64,000 bases of DNA from Thermoplasmata archaeon. GTDB lineage: Archaea; Thermoplasmatota; Thermoplasmata; Lutacidiplasmatales; UBA184. The stretch spans positions 119,300 to 183,299 of the forward strand of contig JAKIWL010000003.1 of NCBI GenBank assembly GCA_022750055.1. Reading direction: 5' to 3'. Shown here in pieces: positions 15,880 through 23,733 of this stretch; within the stretch, counting starts at the first letter, position 1; each line of letters starts with the position of its first letter. The position numbers and the translations under genes were made by a program. The notes beneath the pieces were generated by a model. It saw only the letters and a program-made list of their open reading frames with translations, had not been told where the DNA came from and searched no databases.

Positions 15880-17262
15880 ATGGCGACGGCCGGCCCACCG
15901 ACCCAGATCTTTTGCCGGCTGTGCGGCCGGATGATGGCGCCCGCCTCCCGATGCCCGGGCTGCGGGTGGGTCGATCGGATCGGGCTGCTCGCGGAGGCGA
16001 GCTTCACTCCCCCCGCGCGGCCCTCGGCACCGGTCCCGCTCGCCCTGCCGGCCCGGCCACCGGCGTCCGCCCCCACGACGACCCCCGAGGCCCGCCCGTT
16101 GGGGTCCCTGATCGCCCCCACCTTCACCGACTCGCTGAGCACGTCGGGGGCCACCGGGAACACCCAGAGCGTCCCGGCCCCTTCGCTGGCCGTCCCACCG
16201 ACTGAAGCGGGGCCCAAGAAGGAACCGTCGCTGACCGCCCCGATTCGGCCCTCCGGATCACCCCGCCCGCCTTCGCCTAGGGCGCCGAGCCCCTCTGGAG
16301 CCGCTCGCGTCCCTCATTCCGCGGCGGCCGCCCGGAGCCCAGCGACCGCGCAGCGGGCGCGGACCCTGTCGCCCCGCGCTTGGCTCAAGGCGCTCTGGAA
16401 GCGCCACCTGCCGCCGGTTCGCCTGGTCTGGGTGTTCCTCGCGATCCTCCTATGGAACGGTCAAGGATTGAGGAACTTCGCCACGGCCCAGCCGCTGCTG
16501 CTGCTCCCGCTCGTCGCCGTGCTGGCCGACCTGGGTCTCCAAGCCGTCCGCTTCCCCAGGGTCCGCGTCCCGGACGCTGCAATCGCCAACGGCCTGTTCC
16601 TATCGGTGATCCTGTGGCCGACCCAGATTTCGCTCGCGCTCGTCGCGGTGGCCGTGGTCACGGTGGGGCTGCGGCACGCGGCCCGGGTCGCGAGCCACCC
16701 GATCTTCAACCCGGCCGCGGCGGGGGTCCTGATCGCCGCCACCGTCTTCGCCCTCCCCCAGCCTTGGCACATCGGGATCACGCGATGGGATACGCTCCTT
16801 GTCGCAGTGCTCGGACTCGTCCTCTGGTCCAAGGCTTGGCCCACCTGGAGGATCTGGGGTACCTACTTCGCGTGCAACCTGATCGTCGTCGTCGCCGTCG
16901 CCGACCTGCTCGGAGGCTCGAAGGCGGTCCCCCTCGTCCTGCAGACGTCCCTCCTCGGCACGACCCCTGTGTTCTTCGGTCTCTTCATGGTCACCGAGCC
17001 TCGGACGGCTCCGACCGCGCGTGTCGCGATGCTCGTCTTCGGCTCCCTCGTCGGGGCCTCCGCGGCCCTGCTACCGGTCCTCTTCGCCGAGTACACGGCC
17101 ATCTCCGCCCTCGGCGTCCTCGCGCCGTACCTCGCACTCTTCGTCGGGAACGTCTTCACCGTGGCCCTCCCGTCGGCGCGCGGGATCCGCCGGCCCGCGA
17201 CCGCCCCAGTCCCCACCCCGGCGCCCCGACGTCCGGCGGGCGCGGGCAGCGGGCCGTCGTGA
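15880..17262 (+). CDS. zinc-ribbon plus RnfD/NqrB-like membrane protein
   Basis: This 460-residue protein starts with a zinc ribbon (FCRLCGRMMAPASRCPGCGW). A Pro/Ala-rich linker of about 140 residues and eight to ten membrane helices follow. The membrane part contains HPIFNPAAAGVLI and FFGLFMVTEPRTAP, which resemble the NQR2/RnfD/RnfE family of flavin-carrying subunits of Rnf and Na+-NQR complexes. A clear (S/T)GAT flavin-attachment motif is not seen, so covalent FMN is uncertain. No other Rnf or Nqr subunits are present in the window. With the CuA-like protein upstream it points to a membrane electron-transfer system, which is inference. Confidence 0.8.
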   Translation: MATAGPPTQIFCRLCGRMMAPASRCPGCGWVDRIGLLAEASFTPPARPSAPVPLALPARPPASAPTTTPEARPLGSLIAPTFTDSLSTSGATGNTQSVPAPSLAVPPTEAGPKKEPSLTAPIRPSGSPRPPSPRAPSPSGAARVPHSAAAARSPATAQRARTLSPRAWLKALWKRHLPPVRLVWVFLAILLWNGQGLRNFATAQPLLLLPLVAVLADLGLQAVRFPRVRVPDAAIANGLFLSVILWPTQISLALVAVAVVTVGLRHAARVASHPIFNPAAAGVLIAATVFALPQPWHIGITRWDTLLVAVLGLVLWSKAWPTWRIWGTYFACNLIVVVAVADLLGGSKAVPLVLQTSLLGTTPVFFGLFMVTEPRTAPTARVAMLVFGSLVGASAALLPVLFAEYTAISALGVLAPYLALFVGNVFTVALPSARGIRRPATAPVPTPAPRRPAGAGSGPS

Positions 17263-17320
17263 ACCGCCCTCGGAAGCGGGGCCGATGCGCCGTGCCGTGT
17301 CCCACCCCCAGGGAGACACG

Positions 17321-18526
17321 GTGACGCGACCGGACCGGGTCGGGCTGGATTGGTCCACGTTCTCGCTCCGCGAGACTCGTTCCCGGGTCCATGGGTGGAT
17401 GGCTCGGGGCCTTGCCACTGTGGTCGGAATCGCGGTTGCGCTCGGGTCCCTGTTGGCGGGCGGGATGCTGACGCTCTTCCCGACCCAGGGGGTGTACACG
17501 GCCGAAATCCTGAGCGGAAGAGGCCTCGCGGGCTGGTGGTTCTTTCCCGAGGTCCTCGTCGTCCAGCCGTGGGGGATCCTGCAGCTTCCCTGGCTTCCGA
17601 CCCTGGCGATGATCCTGGTGGCACTGGGGGCGGGATGGGGATCGGCCGCGTCCATCGGCGCGATCGTGCGTTGGCTCCGCCGCCGGACCCCGGGGGAACG
17701 GGGGGCCACGGTCGCCGGGATCGCGGCGGGAGCGGGCCCCGGGATCGCTTCGATGGCTACTCTCGGTGCCTGCTGCTGCACCTCCTGCACCTCAGCGGCC
17801 GGACTCGCGGTCGTGGCCGCGACGAGCGGAACGACGGTCGGCACGCTACTCCGGGTCGACTGGTACCTCCCCGTCTTCCAGGTCGCCGTCGTCTACCTGA
17901 GCCTCCTGGCACAGGAGCGCGCACTCCGCCGGACCGAGACCCTGGAGCCGACCTCGTCTCCGCAGGGTCGTTGGTTCCTCGTCGCAGCGGCGCTCCGAGT
18001 TGCCCTCCTCATCGCCGGGATGACCTGGTCGCTCGCGATGTTCGTCGAGTGGGGGACGGTCGATCCGGCCACGGCCTCCTCCGCGGACTGGTACCATTGG
18101 ATCTTCGAGCACCAGCTCCTGTCAATGATCGCCATCGCCGCCGCGCTGTTCCCCCGAGAGCTCGTATCTCTGTTCCAAAATCGGCCGTGGCGGATGCCGC
18201 TGTGGATAAGTCGCGCTGCGTTGCTCCTCGCCGGGCTGACCTGGGGCACCTGGGTGCCTCCCGCCCTCGTGAAACTCGGCTTGGGAGGCTTCGTCAACGA
18301 GCTGCTGGGCGCGATCGGGTTTCCCCCCTCCTGGGGGGCGGTGGCCCCGGACGTCGCAGTCGGGCCGGCCTTGGTGTTCCACTGGGCCTTCCAGCATCTC
18401 CTACTCTCTGGATTCTCCTTGACCCTCGCCCTCTCCCCCACGATCGCGGCCCGGGCCGTCCTAAACTCGACCTCGGCGCCCTCCCCCTCCTCGGGGGCGC
18501 AAGGAGATGTGGTTCCCTCCGCCTGA
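17321..18526 (+). CDS. polytopic membrane protein with CCCxxC motif and intramembrane His residues
   Basis: This is a roughly 401-residue protein with about nine hydrophobic helices and no family I recognise. A membrane segment carries LGACCCTSCTSAAGL, four cysteines within six residues. Two later helices look like repeats of each other, WIFEHQLLSM and WAFQHLLLSG, each with a His that could bind heme or copper. I chose the GTG at 17321 because GGGAG precedes it; an ATG at 17285 is possible, and the long track start at 17021 lies inside the RnfD-like gene. It is the last gene of the operon. The cysteine cluster fits a metal-handling or redox role. Confidence 0.78.
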   Translation: MTRPDRVGLDWSTFSLRETRSRVHGWMARGLATVVGIAVALGSLLAGGMLTLFPTQGVYTAEILSGRGLAGWWFFPEVLVVQPWGILQLPWLPTLAMILVALGAGWGSAASIGAIVRWLRRRTPGERGATVAGIAAGAGPGIASMATLGACCCTSCTSAAGLAVVAATSGTTVGTLLRVDWYLPVFQVAVVYLSLLAQERALRRTETLEPTSSPQGRWFLVAAALRVALLIAGMTWSLAMFVEWGTVDPATASSADWYHWIFEHQLLSMIAIAAALFPRELVSLFQNRPWRMPLWISRAALLLAGLTWGTWVPPALVKLGLGGFVNELLGAIGFPPSWGAVAPDVAVGPALVFHWAFQHLLLSGFSLTLALSPTIAARAVLNSTSAPSPSSGAQGDVVPSA

Positions 18527-18641
18527 CCCCCCGCGCCGGGCGGTCTGCTGACCCGTTCGGAGAACGGCTGCCCTTCTCGGGCTTCGACCCCCATCCCGAA
18601 TGAAGCTCCCTCGGAGGGGACCGCCGAATGAGGTGGTGAAA

Positions 18642-18683
18642 GGCAGGCGAGACCTGCCGCCGAGCGGACCCTTCGGTCCCGCT
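18642..18683. other. two adjacent GC-rich hairpins in a convergent intergenic region
   Basis: The 172 bases between two convergent genes contain a perfect 6-bp stem with a 5-base loop (GGCAGG-CGAGA-CCTGCC, 18642-18658). It is followed by a second stem around CTTC (GCGGACC/GGTCCCGC, one bulge). They may form a terminator region or part of a small structured RNA. No coding frame is credible here. Confidence 0.4.
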
Positions 18684-18698
18684 GCGACCGGAGGATTC

Positions 18699-19823
18699 TC
18701 AGAACGGTCGGTTCGGTCGGGATCGGCCGCGATACGCGGCCAGGGCGAGGACGCTGACCATCCCAACGGCGACCGCCATCACCTCGGTCGAGGCCGGAGT
18801 GATCGCCCACGCCGGTAGGAGGCCGTGGGTGAACGCCGTGAGGTTGAGTTGTACCAGAGGGTCGTACTCGAGCTCGGAGTACCCGCCGCGGGTCGCGTTG
18901 AATCGCAGGAGGACCGTCGACGCCGACGCATCGCGAGAGAAGTTTCGGTAGGCTACGACCGAGCTGTTCGACCCGGGCCCGCTGCCATAGGCGACCGACG
19001 CCGACGAGACCCAGGAGAGGGTTGCGACGGTCTGATGGCTGCCGTTGGCGACCTCGAGGACCGAGTTCGGGGCGACCCCTGGGATGAGGGTAGTCGAGGG
19101 CACCGCGACGCTGGCGATCTCCATCCCCAGGACGTCGCGTGTGTCCGTCCAGGGCCAATGGTCGACCGCCACGTCGAAGCTGACGGACGACGGAGCCGGC
19201 GCCGCCGAGGCGTTGAGCGTGAAGGTCAGGGAGACGTTGGTGCTCCCCGGACCACTGTCGAGAACGGAGACCTCGTCGCCGGATTCCCAGCCGCCGTGGG
19301 TGAAGCTGACGCGGGCGGTCGCGTTGAGCCAGACCATCTCCCCGCCGCCGCTCGGGGCGGAGGCGATGCGCCAGGTGACGTTCTGGGTCAGGAACGGAGC
19401 GAAGGCCGTGACGTTTCCCGTGGGGGTCACCTCCGCGATCCGCTCGAACGAGTGCACCGAGGCGACCCGACCGTCCCGGTCGGAGGTGATGGTGAACGAG
19501 GGAAGAGGGTTCGTCAAGGTCAGGCGTACGACGCCATTGTCCCACGTCCCGGCCGCCGAGTCGAGGAGGTGCAGGCCCGTCCCGACCCTTGCCATTGAGC
19601 CCGCCGGGCCTCCTAGGCCGGAGGGCCCCAGAACGATCGTGATCGCGGCGAGGGCGACGAGCGCGGCGGCGTAGGCGCACCACGTCGGGGCCCTCCCGGC
19701 GCCCCTGGATTCCATCGGATGGTGGTGTATCCGGATGCGAGGATTCGTCGGTTTTGGCGCAAGACCCGCAATCGTTGGTGCGTAGATTGTCATTCCAGGG
19801 GGCTCGTCGCTCCGACCCTTCAT
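18699..19823 (-). CDS. exported, C-terminally membrane-anchored protein of unknown function
   Basis: This is a 374-residue protein with an N-terminal hydrophobic segment (YAAALVALAAITIVLG), a Ser/Thr/Val-rich outer domain of about 270 residues with several N-x-S/T sites, and a C-terminal membrane helix (VMAVAVGMVSVLALAAY). The outer part looks like beta-sandwich material but carries no motif I can name. The first ATG (19823) overlaps the stop of the regulator gene (ATGA). A second ATG at 19715 would place the signal segment closer to the N-terminus. It is co-transcribed with the regulator and a small membrane protein. Confidence 0.7.
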   Translation of the reverse strand: MKGRSDEPPGMTIYAPTIAGLAPKPTNPRIRIHHHPMESRGAGRAPTWCAYAAALVALAAITIVLGPSGLGGPAGSMARVGTGLHLLDSAAGTWDNGVVRLTLTNPLPSFTITSDRDGRVASVHSFERIAEVTPTGNVTAFAPFLTQNVTWRIASAPSGGGEMVWLNATARVSFTHGGWESGDEVSVLDSGPGSTNVSLTFTLNASAAPAPSSVSFDVAVDHWPWTDTRDVLGMEIASVAVPSTTLIPGVAPNSVLEVANGSHQTVATLSWVSSASVAYGSGPGSNSSVVAYRNFSRDASASTVLLRFNATRGGYSELEYDPLVQLNLTAFTHGLLPAWAITPASTEVMAVAVGMVSVLALAAYRGRSRPNRPF

Positions 19824-20341
19824 CGGAGCAGCGCGCTCCAGGTCTCGACGAACCGATCGACCAGCCGATCCCGGAACGATTCCCGATAGAGACCGAGGAG
19901 TTCCGCGAGACGCTTCGGTTGGGAGGGTCGGAACCGGCGAAGATTCCCGTCCCGAAACATCTCGACCGCGCCGACCCGAAGGAGTTCACGCAGGTGGAAC
20001 GAGGTCGTGCTCAGGCTCATTTCCGTGGACTCGCTCAGACCGGCGACGGTCAATCCCGGCTCTGCGGCGAGCGAGATCAAGAGTCGACGCTGGGTCGAAC
20101 TGCGCAACGAACGCAGTAACTTCCGGTCGTCCCACGCTACACTGGGACGAAAGTAGTAGTCCCGACGGCCCCCGCGTTCTCGACGAACCGCCCCGGCTCG
20201 GGTGAGCTGATCCAGGTGGTAGGCGGTCTCCCCCCAGGCGAGGCCGGAGAGGCGTTGGACGTCGCGCGCGCTCGAACCCGGATGGCTCCCGACTACCTCG
20301 TAGATCCGCCGGCGGGTCGGCTGGTCGAGAATATCATCCAT
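19820..20341 (-). CDS. double winged-helix transcriptional regulator
   Basis: This 173-residue protein has two ArsR/MarR-like winged-helix domains in tandem. The first runs from about residue 1 to 75 (TRRRIYEVVGSHPGSS with recognition-helix region ETAYHLDQLTRAG). The second is near 85-150 (STQRRLLISLAAEPGLTVAGL with STTSFHLRELLRVGAVE). Tandem winged helices of this kind are common DNA-binding regulators in Thermoplasmata and haloarchaea. The ATG at 20341 overlaps the upstream small membrane gene by eight bases; the ORF-track extension to 20440 is a shadow of that gene. Probable target: its own promoter, where an inverted repeat flanks the TATA region. Confidence 0.85.
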   Translation of the reverse strand: MDDILDQPTRRRIYEVVGSHPGSSARDVQRLSGLAWGETAYHLDQLTRAGAVRRERGGRRDYYFRPSVAWDDRKLLRSLRSSTQRRLLISLAAEPGLTVAGLSESTEMSLSTTSFHLRELLRVGAVEMFRDGNLRRFRPSQPKRLAELLGLYRESFRDRLVDRFVETWSALLR

Positions 20342-20633
20342 GCTTCTCCGGGGCCCGCTCGGGTCGCCGTCGGACCAGGGCGACGTACAGGAGGACCACC
20401 GCCACGACGGCGAGGGCAAGTGGAACGTCGTCGACCGCAAACCCCCCTCCGTACCGGGGAGAGAGCTGGTGCAGCAGGGAGAGGATCCCGATCGCCATCA
20501 GAAGGCCCTGCGCTCCGCCGACCGCGCCCAGTCTCGCGTCCCGGTATCGCGCGGCGGCGGCCAAGCCGATCGTCAAGAGGATCGCCGAAAGCCCGGCGAG
20601 CAAGGTGGAGAGAAGAACAGTCAGCAGTTCCAC
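20334..20633 (-). CDS. small three-helix membrane protein
   Basis: This protein is about 99 residues long with three hydrophobic helices (ELLTVLLSTLLAGLSAILL, GLLMAIGILSLL, ALAVVAVVLLYVAL). I chose the GTG at 20633 because it lies 25-30 bases from the AT-rich promoter core, as for other leaderless genes here; the track's TTG at 20642 is three codons longer. It is the first gene of a three-gene operon with a winged-helix regulator, so a membrane sensor or anti-regulator role is possible but unproven. Confidence 0.65.
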   Translation of the reverse strand: MELLTVLLSTLLAGLSAILLTIGLAAAARYRDARLGAVGGAQGLLMAIGILSLLHQLSPRYGGGFAVDDVPLALAVVAVVLLYVALVRRRPERAPEKHG

Positions 20634-20639
20634 GGTTCT

Positions 20640-20675
20640 CAACGAGTGTCGAACCTATTTCTTTCTTCCTCGTTG
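20640..20675 (-). promoter_or_regulatory. inverted repeat flanking a box A, candidate operator
   Basis: The arms CAACGAG (20640-20646) and CTCGTTG (20669-20675) are perfect inverted repeats. They bracket the AT-rich core (minus strand AAGAAAGAAATAGG) that should serve as TATA/BRE for the small-membrane-protein operon. A dimeric winged-helix protein from the same operon is the obvious candidate to bind here; that is inference. Confidence 0.5.
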
Positions 20676-20810
20676 AAAGAGAGGGCGCTGCCCGTTTTCG
20701 TATCCTGGGGCCGACGGTGCGCTCGCTTACCGGCAACGCGCTTCACGAGCCGGACCGAAAGATGGGCCTCTGGCAGAAGGACCCTGTCCGATCCGGTCCG
20801 GAGGGCCGGC

Positions 20811-22028
20811 TCAGCCGGGCTTCGCCCGGAGGGAGGTAGTGGCCACCCTCGCCGCGTTGCGGTGTCGTCGAAGGGAGAGCCGGGATCCCTCGAGTTGCCA
20901 CCACCGAATGCCGGAGGGGGGTCGATCCTTGGCGATGAAATCCCCCATCGTCGGGCGTGTGAAGAGCGCGTACCACGGGGCCACGATGTCGATCAACGCG
21001 CCGAGCACCCCGTTCGCGAAAAGCCACGGAACCGCGACATGCCGTTCGAGGTACGCGGCGTGAAGACGATACCCTTCCACGTACGCCACGACGATCGAGA
21101 TCCACACGAATCCGGTGAAGACTCCGGTGAAGGCCGTGAGCCGACCGTAGTGGAGCGCCGCGCTACCGAGAAGGAGCAGGACGGAGGGTAAGGCGGAGAA
21201 CCAGGCGAGGGCCGAGTACGCGACGGTCAGGCGTCGACGCAGCGGTAACTCGTCTAGGCGGAACAGCGCGTGGAGAACCCCGTGGACCCAACGTCGCCGC
21301 TGTCGGAGCTGGTCGTGGAGCGAGAACGCGCCCTTCTCGTAGGCGAATCCTGAGAGCAGCCCGAACACGGAGCCGTAGCGGGCCCGCACGCGAATCTCGA
21401 ACGCGAGGTCCTCGGTGGGGTTGTATCCGGGGGCGTCCCATCCCACCGAATCCTCCACGTCGGCCCGGACGAGGATGTGGGACCCGTGGCAACCCGCGGT
21501 CGGATTGCCGGGCATCGTCATCGAATCTAAGAGGCGAAGATCGTCATACGACCGCGCCAGTTCCTGGACGTGGCTCGGCGTTCCCGCCCAGTCGAGAGGG
21601 TAGAGGATCATGCCGACCCCAACGAGCTTCCGACCCTGGTCGATGAACTCCGAGAGGCCCTGCAAGGTATCCTGTCCGACGCAGGTCTCCTCGTCTTGAT
21701 GGTAGACCCAGAACGACGGGGTCGACATTCCCTCGGCGCGGCGCTGGGCGCAGGCGTACTCCAGGGCGCGGGCCTTCCCCCGGGTTCCTAGCGGGGTACG
21801 GTACTCGGGTGGCACCATGAGGACTCGGACTCCCTGGCGCCGAAGCCGCTGGTAGAATCGGGGCGCCAGAACGTAACCGAGCGGTTCGACGACGACCCAG
21901 ATGAGGTAACGGAATCCCACGCGGGGGGTGTTGCGGACCCAGTAGAGGACGGATTCGACTGATTCCTGCAGCGACTCGGGGTTCTTGCCGATCGCCGTGA
22001 CCTGGAAGACGACGGTGGGAACGCTCAC
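20811..22028 (-). CDS. family 2 glycosyltransferase, processive membrane type
   Basis: This is a 405-residue GT-A fold glycosyltransferase resembling the Egh/BRE-3 beta-mannosyltransferase group. Visible elements are an acidic motif in YHQDEETCVG, a TEDLAFEIRVR motif, the acceptor-site QRRRWVHG, and then three or four hydrophobic helices in the last 140 residues. It probably adds sugars to a lipid or surface glycan at the inner face of the membrane; donor and acceptor are unknown. The start is a GTG that overlaps the TGA of the preceding gene (GTGA), correcting the longer ORF-track start. Confidence 0.85.
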   Translation of the reverse strand: MSVPTVVFQVTAIGKNPESLQESVESVLYWVRNTPRVGFRYLIWVVVEPLGYVLAPRFYQRLRRQGVRVLMVPPEYRTPLGTRGKARALEYACAQRRAEGMSTPSFWVYHQDEETCVGQDTLQGLSEFIDQGRKLVGVGMILYPLDWAGTPSHVQELARSYDDLRLLDSMTMPGNPTAGCHGSHILVRADVEDSVGWDAPGYNPTEDLAFEIRVRARYGSVFGLLSGFAYEKGAFSLHDQLRQRRRWVHGVLHALFRLDELPLRRRLTVAYSALAWFSALPSVLLLLGSAALHYGRLTAFTGVFTGFVWISIVVAYVEGYRLHAAYLERHVAVPWLFANGVLGALIDIVAPWYALFTRPTMGDFIAKDRPPSGIRWWQLEGSRLSLRRHRNAARVATTSLRAKPG

Positions 22029-23314
22029 GTTTCTCCGGGGAGCTTGAGGTGGTTCTGCCTCAGCACTCGATGGGTCCCCCGGAAGGCGATCAGGAAGAAC
22101 GGAACGGGGACCAGCCAAACCACCGGAAGGATCGCGACCCAGAGCGGGGAACTCGCCGACGCATAGACGACGGTCAGGATCGCGATGGTCAGTCCGACGG
22201 CCGCCGAGAGAGCCACCGTGAACATTGCCAGGACGCCGCGGCGTCGTTTGATGTCGTCGACGGTCCGGTTGTACGCCGAAACCGTGAACCGAACGAACCT
22301 CCCGCCGATCGCTTCGCCGCTCGTGAACGAAGATAGTGACGCCGCGGACGCCGCGGACCGTCCTCGCCCCTCCCGGGCTGGGTCGAAAGAGGGGACGCCC
22401 GGAGAACGAGGGGGTTGGGGTGGTTCGCTCGGGACCGACTCGCCCCCATACGAAGACCGGACGAAGACGAGTTCACGGACGGCCTGGTCCAGCTCCCGTT
22501 CGATCCGGACGATCGTCCCTCGAAGATCCTTCGCCCGACGCTCCATTTCGTCGATCTCCCGGTGGACTCCCGACGCGGCCGATCGGGCGGCCTCCATCCG
22601 CTCCTCGAGGTAGGCGCTGGGCGAGCCGCGCACCGGGGAGGGTCGCGGCGGTTTCGGACGGGACCCCGAATCACGGCCTGTCAGCGGCACGAGGAGGGGT
22701 CCCGGCCCGGCCGCAGTAGGGAGGGTGCGTACTGGGTCGCGGGGCGGTTCCGGAGCGACCGGGGTGACTGCCGCCGGGATGGGTACCAGGGGAGAAACGA
22801 GACCGGATCCGGCGAGGGGGACGAGTTCGAGGTCGTCCTTCCGGTCTGAGGTAGAGACGCTCTCGGCAGCGGGGCTCGGTTCGGCCGGGATGGGCGGAGG
22901 CGCGATCTCCTCGATGGGAGGGACTGTGGCCTCCTTGACTCCATGGGTGACCAGCTCCGTCGCGAGCTCACCCTCGAGTGCCTCGGGGGGGCGAGGACCC
23001 TCGATGGGAGGGTCTTCGACGATGCGTTCAGGCGTCGGCGGAGGGGGAACCGGACTCGAGAGCCGCTTCCTGAGCGAACCCCACCGAAGCGAGGTCGTTC
23101 GGCTCGATCGCTTCCTGCCCCTTCTGGATTCGCGTTCCTTGGAATCCCTCCCCTTCTTCTGGGCGGTTGCGTGTTCCGACGAAGACCACCGGGTTCCGGC
23201 CGCTAGCTTGGGCTGGGAAGGAGAGGTTGATTTTCGGCTCGCTCGCTTCTTAGACTCTGATCCTCTTCCCCTAGGAGGTTTGCGAGAGGGCGCGGACCGA
23301 CGGACCGACCTCAT
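22025..23314 (-). CDS. basic, Pro-rich protein with coiled coil and two C-terminal membrane helices
   Basis: This 429-residue protein of unknown function has three distinct parts. The first about 80 residues are Arg/Lys/Ser-rich and probably disordered, and a Pro/Glu-rich stretch of about 140 residues follows. A coiled coil of about 60 residues (EERMEAARSAASGVHREID onwards) leads to two membrane helices near residues 365-415. It shares a four-base overlap with the glycosyltransferase, so it may tether or organise that enzyme. GGAG precedes the ATG. Its mRNA seems to have a leader of about 120 bases, unlike most genes here. Confidence 0.7.
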   Translation of the reverse strand: MRSVRRSAPSRKPPRGRGSESKKRASRKSTSPSQPKLAAGTRWSSSEHATAQKKGRDSKERESRRGRKRSSRTTSLRWGSLRKRLSSPVPPPPTPERIVEDPPIEGPRPPEALEGELATELVTHGVKEATVPPIEEIAPPPIPAEPSPAAESVSTSDRKDDLELVPLAGSGLVSPLVPIPAAVTPVAPEPPRDPVRTLPTAAGPGPLLVPLTGRDSGSRPKPPRPSPVRGSPSAYLEERMEAARSAASGVHREIDEMERRAKDLRGTIVRIERELDQAVRELVFVRSSYGGESVPSEPPQPPRSPGVPSFDPAREGRGRSAASAASLSSFTSGEAIGGRFVRFTVSAYNRTVDDIKRRRGVLAMFTVALSAAVGLTIAILTVVYASASSPLWVAILPVVWLVPVPFFLIAFRGTHRVLRQNHLKLPGET

Positions 23315-23359
23315 GGCCCCCTCTCCAGAAGAGGCGGGGCGCTGACGGTCCTGCGGCTC

Positions 23360-23376
23360 AGCGCGCTGGCCGCGCT
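23360..23376 (-). other. hairpin in the long leader of the basic membrane protein gene
   Basis: A perfect 6-bp stem with a 5-base loop (AGCGCG-CTGGC-CGCGCT on the plus strand) lies between the predicted transcription start near 23435 and the ATG at 23314. It could be a regulatory leader element or simply reflect high GC content. Confidence 0.3.
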
Positions 23377-23457
23377 AGCGGTGGTTCCCACGGGCATGCC
23401 TGGGCAGGGTGAAGGTGACCCGGTGTCGCTTCCACGATGGTATTTGGTAGCTCCACG

Positions 23458-23465
23458 TATAAATA
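23458..23465 (-). promoter_or_regulatory. strong box A upstream of the 22025-23314 gene
   Basis: The minus strand reads TATTTATA, one of the clearest TATA boxes in the window. Transcription about 26 bases downstream would yield a leader of about 120 bases before the ATG at 23314, or a separate small RNA. Confidence 0.5.
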
Positions 23466-23550
23466 CACACTCCCACGCATCGAGTGCTAGGCAGTAGAAC
23501 CCGCCGATTATCGGGCATGGCCTGGGGGACGAAGACCCTCGGCGCGGACG

Positions 23551-23623
23551 TAGCCCCGAGCGGATTCGAACCGCTGTCGCCGGCTCCAAAGGCCAGCATG
23601 CTTGGCCGCTACACCACGGGGCT
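23551..23623 (-). tRNA. tRNA-Gln (anticodon UUG)
   Basis: The minus strand folds into a full cloverleaf. The acceptor stem is AGCCCCG/CGGGGCT with discriminator A. The anticodon stem is CTGGC/GCCGG with loop CTTTGGA (anticodon TTG), and the T arm is AGCGG-TTCGAAT-CCGCT. The D stem includes G-U pairs. CCA is not encoded and there is no intron. A TATA-like box sits about 28 bases upstream. Confidence 0.95.
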
Positions 23624-23647
23624 GCAGCCGCTCGGACGGAGACCGGG

Positions 23648-23655
23648 TACAAAAT
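23648..23655 (-). promoter_or_regulatory. box A of tRNA-Gln
   Basis: The minus strand reads CATTTTGT/ATTTTGTA and is centred about 28 bases before the tRNA 5' end, the normal archaeal distance. Confidence 0.55.
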
Positions 23656-23733
23656 GGGTTGTGACGGGGCGGCGTCGCCGACGGAACTGGCTCGGGCTGA
23701 TTCCGAGAGTCAAAGTTCGGGTTGATTCTCGCA

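Noticed and set aside
23311-23652. 113-residue minus-strand ORF across the tRNA-Gln gene
   Set aside because: It runs through the tRNA and the promoter regions, so it is not a protein gene.
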